Shown here one piece after another: positions 1 to 5,420 of a stretch of DNA of 6,670 nucleotides (position 1 is the stretch's first letter; each line of letters begins with the position of its first letter). This DNA comes from CAZXYF01 sp964644705. GTDB lineage: Bacteria; Planctomycetota; Brocadiia; SM23-32. The translations under genes and the position numbers were made by a program. The stretch spans positions 1 to 6,670 of the forward strand of contig CAZXYF010000178.1 in assembly GCA_964644705.1 (NCBI GenBank). Reading direction: 5' to 3'. The notes beneath the pieces are model-generated. The model was not told the DNA's origin, ran no database searches, and worked only from the letters and a program-made list of their open reading frames with translations.

Positions 1-167
1 CCGGCCGAACGGCGGCGATTTCCCTTTCACTTACCCATGCCATTGGAGTAGGCCGGACCAGAAACATCCCCACCGCAAGGGGGGGGATATTCACTGCAGG
101 TTAGATACGTGCTTTACTGAATACTTACGAGATATTCTCCCATGATGTTGGCTTCAAGTAAGGGATG
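1..167. other. Non-coding left flank downstream of the URO-D gene
   Basis: No reading frame here looks like a protein. The stretch lies 3' of the minus-strand URO-D-like gene and contains one clear structure, the hairpin at 66-88. A CCGGCC at 1-6 and a GGCCGG at 51-56 form a further widely spaced inverted pair, probably chance. A gene to the left may begin or end just outside the window. Confidence 0.5.
66..88 (-). terminator. Candidate hairpin terminator of the URO-D-like gene
   Basis: ATCCCC (66-71) pairs with GGGGAT (83-88), and inside this CC (73-74) pairs with GG (79-80) around a GCAA tetraloop (75-78). Base A72 faces G81-G82 as a small internal loop. Read on the minus strand, the stem is followed by a short U-rich stretch (GTTTCT), and it sits about 80 bases after the stop of the minus-strand gene. 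This suits a weak intrinsic terminator. The U tract is poor, so it may instead be only a structured 3' end. On the plus strand there is no T run, although the GNRA-type loop would form there. Confidence 0.4.
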
Positions 168-1298
168 TCATTGATATCTCCCGTAGGTTCGGGCGGTCTC
201 GATCATCGCCTCCAGATTCTCAAACGGGGTGTCCCGTCCGCACTGGTCGCCGGTGGAGAGAATAAAGCCGCCGTCCCTGGCGGCTACGTCGATGGCATGA
301 CGGCTCGCCTTCCGGACGTCCTCCACGCTTCCGCGGAGCATAGTGCGGGTGGTGTGAAGGTTGCCTTTAAGCACGATCTGGTCGCCGTATTTGTCTTTAA
401 GCTCCGCGAGGTCGCAGTCGCCCATCGGCGGTTGTTCCAGAGGATCGATGACGGTGAGATTTGTCTCGGTGGCCATGATTTTCACAAGTTCTTTTTCCGG
501 TCCACAGCTATGCACGTGTGTGGGGATGCCCGCTTCCTCCGCCAGTTCGATGACCCGTTTGACGGCCGGTAGGGCGAGTTGTCGCAGGATCTCGACCGTC
601 TGGAAAATGAGGGAACCTGATCCCCCAACGCACAGAAAATCTGGTCTGTCGTCGAGCTCCATCAGATAATGGAAGCGTCGTTCGGCTTCTTCAATCCGCT
701 CCTGGGCCCACTGCTCGTGTTTTTCGGGATGGTCGTAATAGTTATAGATGGCCTCTGTGCTGCCCAGGGCGTTGGTGCTGGCGACGGACACTCCGACCAG
801 ACCCTGATCGCCCATCATGTCTTTTATGCGGGATAGCCCCTCCGGGCCGAGATCGACCGATTTTACGCCTTCCAGTGGTTCTGGATTCTTCGGGATCTCA
901 GGTAAATCCAGTTTTTCAATCGGAACGCCGGTCGTGGGAGAATCCGCCACATAGTACACGTTCACGGTGGAAGCCCATTGCCGTTCGCCGTCTTCGATCC
1001 AGGAACGCCGGGTCACAATGCGATCGTCCGTGCGCCGAACGATGAACCGATCCCGTTGGTCGGTGGACTGCCAGGGGTATTGGAACGGGAAATAGCCGTC
1101 CATCAGCGCATCGATATCGAAGTGTTTGGCGCATTCAATGTAGGCCTCCCAGATGGGTGGATCGTTGTAGAGGTAGATATTCCAGAACGGTTTGCCGGTG
1201 AGGCGTGCCGGAATCATGTTGGAGGTGTCCGGCATGACGGGAACACAGTCCGGGATATTGTCGTGGAGGACGGTGAGTAATCTTTCGCGCGAATTCAT
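168..1298 (-). CDS. URO-D superfamily protein, probable corrinoid-type methyltransferase
   Basis: A 376-residue protein of the uroporphyrinogen decarboxylase (URO-D) superfamily. Its N-terminus (MNSRERLLTVLHDNIPDCVP) is the usual family opening. The C-terminal half carries HVHSCG (H263, C265) and later GDQCGRDTPFENLEAM (C353). This H-x-C...C pattern is the zinc site of corrinoid-dependent methyltransferases (MtaA/MtbA/CmuA type), which move a methyl group between a corrinoid protein and a thiol. True haem-pathway HemE has no such site, so a methyltransferase is more likely than a decarboxylase. The protein is probably cytosolic, as no signal peptide or membrane segment is seen. The reading frame stays open 79 codons upstream, but family alignment and a promoter ending near 1346 favour the ATG at 1298. 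I see no clear Shine-Dalgarno there. No corrinoid protein or activator lies in the window, so the substrate is unknown. Confidence 0.85.
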   Translation of the reverse strand: MNSRERLLTVLHDNIPDCVPVMPDTSNMIPARLTGKPFWNIYLYNDPPIWEAYIECAKHFDIDALMDGYFPFQYPWQSTDQRDRFIVRRTDDRIVTRRSWIEDGERQWASTVNVYYVADSPTTGVPIEKLDLPEIPKNPEPLEGVKSVDLGPEGLSRIKDMMGDQGLVGVSVASTNALGSTEAIYNYYDHPEKHEQWAQERIEEAERRFHYLMELDDRPDFLCVGGSGSLIFQTVEILRQLALPAVKRVIELAEEAGIPTHVHSCGPEKELVKIMATETNLTVIDPLEQPPMGDCDLAELKDKYGDQIVLKGNLHTTRTMLRGSVEDVRKASRHAIDVAARDGGFILSTGDQCGRDTPFENLEAMIETARTYGRYQ

Positions 1299-1352
1299 GA
1301 TGTGGGATCTGATGAAAAAGACAAAAACTGAGACCATCGGAATTGGGAGGTG

Positions 1353-1381
1353 AGCATATAATCGCCTGCAGGTGATGTCAA
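1353..1381 (-). promoter_or_regulatory. Candidate sigma70-type promoter for the URO-D-like gene
   Basis: On the minus strand a perfect TTGACA (1381-1376) is followed after 17 bases by TATGCT (1358-1353), which matches four of six -10 positions. Transcription would start near 1346, giving a leader of about 48 bases before the ATG at 1298. That agrees with the internal ATG rather than the longer open frame. The -35 box lies within the imperfect palindrome GATGT-N5-ACATC (1374-1388), which could be an operator. Confidence 0.5.
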
Positions 1382-1537
1382 AAACATCGTAAAAGCCTGT
1401 GGTTCCTTTCCCGGTCCAGTGATCAGGGCAGAGATATTCGTGGTCTGATTTGAGTGAAAGGGAATGTCCAGCTGGCAGAAGAGGGCATGTGTTTGGGCAT
1501 TTCAGGCTGGACAATCCGTCAGTTGTTAAAATCAAAC

Positions 1538-1568
1538 GGGCAAGATAGTTGTGGGTTGATGATTGCCC
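1538..1568. repeat. Inverted repeat GGGCAA-N19-TTGCCC
   Basis: GGGCAA at 1538-1543 is the reverse complement of TTGCCC at 1563-1568, and an inner AT/AT pair (1545-1546 with 1559-1560) slightly extends the stem. It lies mid-way in the divergent intergenic region. It has no T run on either side, so a terminator is unlikely. It could be a binding site or chance. Confidence 0.3.
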
Positions 1569-1602
1569 TGAGGACGGATTAAAATTTTAGCAGGTCGCGG
1601 GT

Positions 1603-1620
1603 TGCGTCAGGGTTGACGCA
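1603..1620. promoter_or_regulatory. Perfect 7-bp inverted repeat, candidate operator for the mla operon
   Basis: TGCGTCA (1603-1609) and TGACGCA (1614-1620) are exact reverse complements separated by GGGT. The right arm covers most of the predicted -35 box (TTGACG, 1613-1618), the geometry expected of a repressor site, or of an activator site just upstream of RNA polymerase. The repeat is seen directly. Its role is inferred, and no regulator gene is in the window. Confidence 0.45.
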
Positions 1621-1642
1621 TCTGGGAGAAGTCCAGTATTCT
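1613..1642 (+). promoter_or_regulatory. Candidate sigma70-type promoter for mlaEFDCA
   Basis: TTGACG (1613-1618, five of six to the -35 consensus) is followed after 18 bases by TATTCT (1637-1642, four of six to the -10 consensus). Transcription would start near 1649, about 130 bases before the chosen mlaE ATG. An AT-only palindrome, TAAAATTTTA (1580-1589), lies upstream. No other promoter of this quality is seen before mlaE, and no strong internal one is seen between the tightly packed downstream genes. Confidence 0.45.
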
Positions 1643-1778
1643 GAGCGGGTGTCGGATAGGGATGATGTTCGTTTTGGGTGAGATTCGACAATAGTTGTTT
1701 CAGCGGACAGAGATGGGAGTTCGGGGTTTCGGAACGTTTGCAAGAGGACTATTAACCTTGCCTGATATTTCTGAAAAT

Positions 1779-2552
1779 ATGGTGGCCCACAGCCTTGCTC
1801 GTTTAGGCCGTGCCGTACTGAATCCCCTGTGCTCAATGGGACGGATGTTGATGTTCCTTTTGCGCACGGTGTTCATTACATGTATGCCCCCTTTAAAACT
1901 CGGCCGGGTGGTGAAACGGATCCAGTTTATCGGATACCAGTCACTGGTTGTTATTCTACTCACCGGGCTGTTTACCGGTATGGTTCTGGCGTATCAGGGA
2001 CATTACGTTTTACATCGCGTGGGAACAACCGCCTTTTTGGGTCCTATGGTGGGTTTGTCGTTATTCCGGGAGATGGGGCCGGTGTTGAGTGCGTTGATGG
2101 TAACGGCGCGAGCGGGATCGGCCATCAGCGCGGAGATAGGGATCATGCAGATCAATGAGGAGATCGATGCGCTCAAGCTGATGGGATTGAATCCTTTCCG
2201 TTACCATTTCGTTCCGGTGTTGCTGGCATCTCTCGTTTGCGTGCCCTTATTGACGATGATTTTTAACGCAGTGGGCATCGGGGGAGGATTCCTGGTGGGC
2301 GTGAAATTGCTCGGAGTCGGCAGCAGCACGTATTTTGGTGAAATGGCCGATTACGTGCAATTGTCCGATATGCTGAATTCCATTTATAAATCATTGGTGT
2401 TTGGTGGGCTGATTGCCTGGATCGCTTGCTATAAAGGGTATTACACCGGTTTTGGCGCGGAAGGCGTCAGTAAATCAACCACCCAGTGCGTCGTGCTAAC
2501 GTCGGTTCTGATACTTATGTCCGACTACGTGCTTACGTCCTTTTTGTTCTGA
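1779..2552 (+). CDS. mlaE: MlaE, permease subunit of the Mla phospholipid ABC transporter
   Basis: Integral inner-membrane subunit that pairs with MlaF and MlaD to move phospholipid between the inner membrane and the periplasm. The protein has 257 residues (E. coli MlaE has 260). The family signature spans about residues 96-139: FREMGPVLSALMVTARAGSA followed by AEIGIMQINEEIDALKLMGLNP. Hydrophobic segments lie near 52-72, 145-180, 205-218 and 236-256. The ATG at 1779 aligns its N-terminus (MVAHSLARLGRAV) with the known family start. An ATG at 1713 and a TTG at 1695 are open upstream alternatives, and none of the three has a clear Shine-Dalgarno. It is the first gene of the operon, and its TGA overlaps the ATG of mlaF by one base (TGATG), which suggests translational coupling. 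E-before-F order differs from the E. coli order (mlaF first). Confidence 0.93.
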   Translation: MVAHSLARLGRAVLNPLCSMGRMLMFLLRTVFITCMPPLKLGRVVKRIQFIGYQSLVVILLTGLFTGMVLAYQGHYVLHRVGTTAFLGPMVGLSLFREMGPVLSALMVTARAGSAISAEIGIMQINEEIDALKLMGLNPFRYHFVPVLLASLVCVPLLTMIFNAVGIGGGFLVGVKLLGVGSSTYFGEMADYVQLSDMLNSIYKSLVFGGLIAWIACYKGYYTGFGAEGVSKSTTQCVVLTSVLILMSDYVLTSFLF

Positions 2553-3325
2553 TGAGTGAGACTATGATTGTTGCGGATAGCCTCTACAAGAAACTCAATG
2601 ATCTTCAGGTCTTGAAGGGAGCGTCAATTGAGGTTGACGAGGGAGAGTCTGTGGCAATTATCGGCGGAAGTGGGACGGGCAAGACCGTTTTCCTCAAACA
2701 TCTGGCCGGTTTGATGCAGCCCGATGAGGGCCGGGTACTGCTTGACGGGGAAGATCTGTGTTGCCTGCGGGGCAAGGAATTAGAGAACCTGAGACGCCAT
2801 ATCGGGTTTTTGTTTCAGGGCGGTGCCTTATTTGAGTCGATGACCGTTTACGACAATGTGGCGTTCCCGCTCCGCGAACGGACCGATCTGAGTGAAGCTG
2901 AAATCGACGAACGTGTTCGGGGAGAGCTTGATAGCGTGGGGCTTGACGGATCATCGGCCAAGTATCCCGCCGAGATCAGTGGGGGGATGGCGAAACGTGT
3001 GGCGCTGGCACGGGCGCTGGTGCAATCACCGAAGATCATGTTATTTGATGAACCCACAACCGGTCTGGATCCTGTTATTGCCCGCTCGATTCATGAGCTT
3101 ATTCGGTCCGTGCGAGAACGATTGGATCTGACGGCGGTGATCGTCACCCACGAGATTCCCGCCATATTTGAAATTGTGGACAAGGTGGTTATGCTTCACG
3201 AAGGAGTTACTCGCTTCAGCGGCACTCCGATGGAAATTATGGAGACAGATGACCCTGTGGTGGAAGAGTTTACGCAGAAAAGTGTCTGTCCGCGGGAGTT
3301 TTGTATTCATCGACGCCCAACTTAA
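2552..3325 (+). CDS. mlaF: MlaF, ATPase subunit of the Mla phospholipid ABC transporter
   Basis: Cytoplasmic ATPase that drives the MlaE-MlaD complex. All ABC motifs are present in 257 residues: Walker A GGSGTGKT (38-45), Q-loop FLFQGGALFESMTV (Q89), signature SGGMAKR (143-149), Walker B IMLFDE (162-167), D-loop GLDP (171-174) and H-loop VIVTHE (H200). The SGGM signature with FQGGALF is typical of the MlaF/Mkl branch rather than of general importers. The ATG at 2552 overlaps the mlaE stop as TGATG. An ATG at 2564 is a possible start four codons later. An open frame extends further upstream inside mlaE but is not needed for any motif. The last dozen or so residues (VCPREFCIHRRPT) are not conserved in the family as far as I recall. 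Confidence 0.95.
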   Translation: MSETMIVADSLYKKLNDLQVLKGASIEVDEGESVAIIGGSGTGKTVFLKHLAGLMQPDEGRVLLDGEDLCCLRGKELENLRRHIGFLFQGGALFESMTVYDNVAFPLRERTDLSEAEIDERVRGELDSVGLDGSSAKYPAEISGGMAKRVALARALVQSPKIMLFDEPTTGLDPVIARSIHELIRSVRERLDLTAVIVTHEIPAIFEIVDKVVMLHEGVTRFSGTPMEIMETDDPVVEEFTQKSVCPREFCIHRRPT

Positions 3326-3335
3326 CAGCAGCGAC

Positions 3336-3342
3336 AGGAGAG
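3336..3342 (+). promoter_or_regulatory. Ribosome binding site fixing the mlaD start
   Basis: AGGAGAG lies nine bases before the ATG at 3352. It selects that ATG over the in-frame TTG at 3301, which lies inside mlaF and has no such site. The choice also places the MlaD membrane anchor at the very N-terminus, as in other MlaD proteins. Confidence 0.6.
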
Positions 3343-3351
3343 AAAATTACG

Positions 3352-3795
3352 ATGCAAAGGTTTTATATAGAAATGACTGCAGGCATTTTTGTTGTGTTGG
3401 GGTTGTTGTGTCTGGGATATTTGAGCGTTCGTATGGGCGTGGTTGATATGCACGGTGCGGAAACCTACGAAGTCCGGGCAACGTTCAGTCAGATTGGTGG
3501 CTTGCGGTCGGGAGCATCGGTGGTGATTGCGGGAGTACGCGTTGGTCAGGTGGAAACGGTTCAGCTGAAAGACTACGCGGCGCAGGTGGATCTTTTAATA
3601 CGTTCCGACGTTGAACTGCCGAAAGATACTATTGCCTCCATTCGGACCCGTGGATTAATCGGCGAACAATATATCACCCTCAGTCCCGGTGCTGCCCGCG
3701 AGACTATTGCATCCGGGGGGACAATTCGCGAAACGGAACCGGCTATAGATCTGCATTCCCTGATTGCGAAATACGCGTTCGGTGAGGCGAAGTGA
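3352..3795 (+). CDS. mlaD: MlaD, MCE-domain substrate-binding subunit of the Mla transporter
   Basis: Inner-membrane-anchored periplasmic protein. In E. coli six copies form a ring on MlaE with a hydrophobic central pore for phospholipid. The protein has 147 residues: an N-terminal transmembrane helix at about 8-25 (AGIFVVLGLLCLGYL) and one MCE domain at about 38-115. The domain includes the typical FSQIGGLRSGASVVIAGVRV and TRGLIGEQYITLSPG. The end, DLHSLIAKYAFG, matches the pore-helix motif that closes the E. coli domain. The roughly 35-residue disordered tail found after it in E. coli MlaD (183 residues) is missing. It follows mlaF after 26 bases. A single short MCE domain distinguishes it from long tunnel proteins such as PqiB or YebT. 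Confidence 0.92.
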   Translation: MQRFYIEMTAGIFVVLGLLCLGYLSVRMGVVDMHGAETYEVRATFSQIGGLRSGASVVIAGVRVGQVETVQLKDYAAQVDLLIRSDVELPKDTIASIRTRGLIGEQYITLSPGAARETIASGGTIRETEPAIDLHSLIAKYAFGEAK

Positions 3796-3885
3796 ACCTG
3801 GATTTTATGTCGTATTCGGTGTGATATCGGGTATCCTTCTAGTGTGGTCAGCATGTGCCAGACTCACTTTTGCGGAATATGTTGC

Positions 3886-3892
3886 AGGAGGT
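3886..3892 (+). promoter_or_regulatory. Strong ribosome binding site of mlaC
   Basis: AGGAGGT lies six bases before the ATG at 3899. It is the best Shine-Dalgarno in the window. It decides the mlaC start against a reading frame that stays open for 45 codons upstream, and it may raise output of the soluble carrier relative to the membrane subunits. Confidence 0.75.
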
Positions 3893-3898
3893 GTGAAG

Positions 3899-4582
3899 AT
3901 GAGAGCGAGTAAAAAGTCGCTGCAATGGTTTGTGACGCTGGGCGCGATATGTGTATTAGGGGTGTTCAATGCCCCTTATGATGCTCGTGCCGATGGTGGA
4001 GGTAAGCCCGGACAATCGGCGAAACCCATGCAACTGATTCGACAGAATACGGAAAGAGTGCTGGCTATATTTCGCGACCCGGATCTGAAGGGGGAGAAAA
4101 AACGAGAAGAACGCCGCCGCAAAGTGCGGGAAGCGGTTGAGGATGTATTTGATTGGGCTGAAATATCCAAGCGTGCTGTGGGACGTAAATGGTGGGATTT
4201 TTCGGAGAAACAAAAAAAAGAATTTGTGAAACTGTTCCGGCAACTGCTGGAAAATACCTACCTCAAACGGATCGAAAATAATGCTGATGCAACGGTAAAC
4301 TATCTTGGTGCCGAGGAGGATGAGGGATACTGGACAGTAAAAATTGTTGCGATCTCCAGTGATAACAAAGAGGTGCCCATTACTTACAAGATGTATACCC
4401 TCAGCGAAAAAGAAAAGAAGAAAAAAGATGCAGAACATCACTGGCTCATATATGACGTCAAAATTGAGGGTGTGAGCCTTGTCAACAATTACCGATCTCA
4501 GTTCAGAGACATTCTTCTGGGACACTCGATCGATGAACTGATCGCGAAATTGCGCAAGAAGGTGGAATCAGAAAAGAATTGA
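3899..4582 (+). CDS. mlaC: MlaC, periplasmic phospholipid carrier
   Basis: Soluble periplasmic shuttle that carries phospholipid between outer-membrane MlaA and the inner-membrane MlaFED complex. The protein has 227 residues (E. coli MlaC has 211). It begins with a signal peptide: basic start, hydrophobic core at about 9-24, and a likely signal peptidase I cut after ARA (residue 31). The mature part shows MlaC hallmarks: DWAEISKRAVGRKWWDFSEKQKKEF (86-109), the LLENTYLKRI helix, and W-L-I-Y-D-V-K-I-E-G-V-S-L-V-N-N-Y-R-S-Q-F (182-202). A lysine/glutamate-rich loop at 169-180 is more charged than usual. The start at 3899 has a strong Shine-Dalgarno, although the frame is open upstream. The 103-base gap after mlaD is the longest in the operon. 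Its TGA overlaps an ATG (4582) in the mlaA frame. Confidence 0.92.
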   Translation: MRASKKSLQWFVTLGAICVLGVFNAPYDARADGGGKPGQSAKPMQLIRQNTERVLAIFRDPDLKGEKKREERRRKVREAVEDVFDWAEISKRAVGRKWWDFSEKQKKEFVKLFRQLLENTYLKRIENNADATVNYLGAEEDEGYWTVKIVAISSDNKEVPITYKMYTLSEKEKKKKDAEHHWLIYDVKIEGVSLVNNYRSQFRDILLGHSIDELIAKLRKKVESEKN

Positions 4583-4638
4583 TGTGCGGGGACGGCCTTC
4601 CCACGGACATAAGAAAAACTTTAGGAACTAAAAACCAC

Positions 4639-5412
4639 ATGAAAACAAAAGTAACGCGATGCGCAACATTTATTCTGCTCGGGGCGTTTCTGCTGGTGGC
4701 AACCGGCTGTGCGAGTTCCCAGCATTCCAGGGGCGGATCCGCCCCAAATCAATCTTCTCAACAGCTGGCTGACCCTCTGCGGCCCGTGAATGAAGTTATG
4801 TTTGAGTTCAATGACGGGCTGTATTTTTGGGTTCTTCGGCCTGCGGCGAAAGGGTATCGGACGGTTGTCCCGGAAGCGGGAAGGACAGGAGTAAGAAACT
4901 TCTTCGATAACGTCACTACACCCGTTCGTGTGGCTAATTGCCTGTTACAATTGAATCTTAAGGGGACTGGAGTTGAAATCAGCCGCTTCGGCATCAATAC
5001 CACAGTGGGTGTTCTGGGTTTTGGTAATCCTGCCGGGGAGTGGGGATTGAAGGAACGCCAGGAGGATTTTGATCAGACTCTGGCAATGTATGGCCTCGGG
5101 CAGGGGATCTACCTGGTGCTACCGGTATTCGGTCCCTCGTCTCTGCGCGGGGTTGTGGGGAAGGTAGGAGATATTCTGGCAGATCCTCTCACATATTATC
5201 CGGAGGATACCCTTCTTAGAGCCGGGATTGGGGCTTACGACCGGGTCAACAGAATATCTCTCCGCATTGAAGACATCGATGAGATCCGGAACCAGCTTGC
5301 TCCGTATGCCGCGATGAAAAATGGGTATCGCCAGCATCGCGAGCATCTTGTGGAAGAGAATCGCGGAGAAAGCCTTTTTTATTCCGCCGATGACGCCGGC
5401 GAATCTCAGTGA
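4639..5412 (+). CDS. mlaA: MlaA (VacJ), outer-membrane phospholipid-removal lipoprotein
   Basis: Outer-membrane lipoprotein that takes misplaced phospholipid from the outer leaflet and passes it to MlaC. The 257 residues open with a lipoprotein signal peptide (hydrophobic at about 9-21) ending in ATGC with the lipidated Cys at 24. Residue 25 is Ala, not Asp, which is compatible with outer-membrane sorting. After a Ser/Gln-rich linker comes the MlaA domain: DPLRPVNEVMFEFND (45-59), then VPEAGRTGVRNFFDNVTTPV (77-96), and a third block, RFGINTTVGVLGF, followed by LAMYGLGQGIYLVLPVFGPS to about 167. It closes with DPLTYY. The ATG at 4639 puts the signal peptide at the N-terminus, with only a weak AGGA 12 bases away. 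An ATG at 4582 overlapping the mlaC stop would add 19 residues. In E. coli mlaA is encoded apart from the transporter operon. Confidence 0.95.
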   Translation: MKTKVTRCATFILLGAFLLVATGCASSQHSRGGSAPNQSSQQLADPLRPVNEVMFEFNDGLYFWVLRPAAKGYRTVVPEAGRTGVRNFFDNVTTPVRVANCLLQLNLKGTGVEISRFGINTTVGVLGFGNPAGEWGLKERQEDFDQTLAMYGLGQGIYLVLPVFGPSSLRGVVGKVGDILADPLTYYPEDTLLRAGIGAYDRVNRISLRIEDIDEIRNQLAPYAAMKNGYRQHREHLVEENRGESLFYSADDAGESQ

Positions 5413-5420
5413 TACATCGA

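Larger units (their letters stand above)
1299..1778. other. Divergent intergenic control region
   Basis: About 480 bases separate the start of the minus-strand URO-D-like gene from the chosen start of mlaE. I see no convincing gene here. Reading frames that cross it, including one extending the URO-D gene upstream and an 85-codon minus-strand frame over 1579-1836, lack family similarity. It holds a candidate minus-strand promoter (1353-1381), an inverted repeat GGGCAA...TTGCCC (1538-1568), an AT-only palindrome (1580-1589), and a candidate plus-strand promoter (1613-1642) with a perfect inverted repeat over its -35 box. Confidence 0.7.

Noticed and set aside
165..572. Plus-strand 135-codon frame opposite the URO-D gene
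   Set aside because: It lies wholly antisense to a strong family match, and its translation shows no motif.
1299..1535. N-terminal extension of the URO-D protein by 79 residues
   Set aside because: The added residues do not resemble the family, the usual family start is at 1298, and a good promoter (start near 1346) would leave the upstream codons untranscribed.
1579..1836. Minus-strand 85-codon frame across the mla promoter and mlaE start
   Set aside because: It has no recognisable domain, overlaps the predicted promoter and mlaE, and its composition looks like an antisense shadow.
3956..4525. Minus-strand 189-codon frame inside mlaC
   Set aside because: Its Phe- and Leu-rich translation is the expected antisense of the A-rich Lys/Glu codons of mlaC, which is clearly coding on the plus strand.
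4584..4603. Hairpin-like GTG...CAC between mlaC and mlaA as an internal terminator
   Set aside because: The stem needs a bulge, has no T run after it, and would cut off the last gene of an evident operon.
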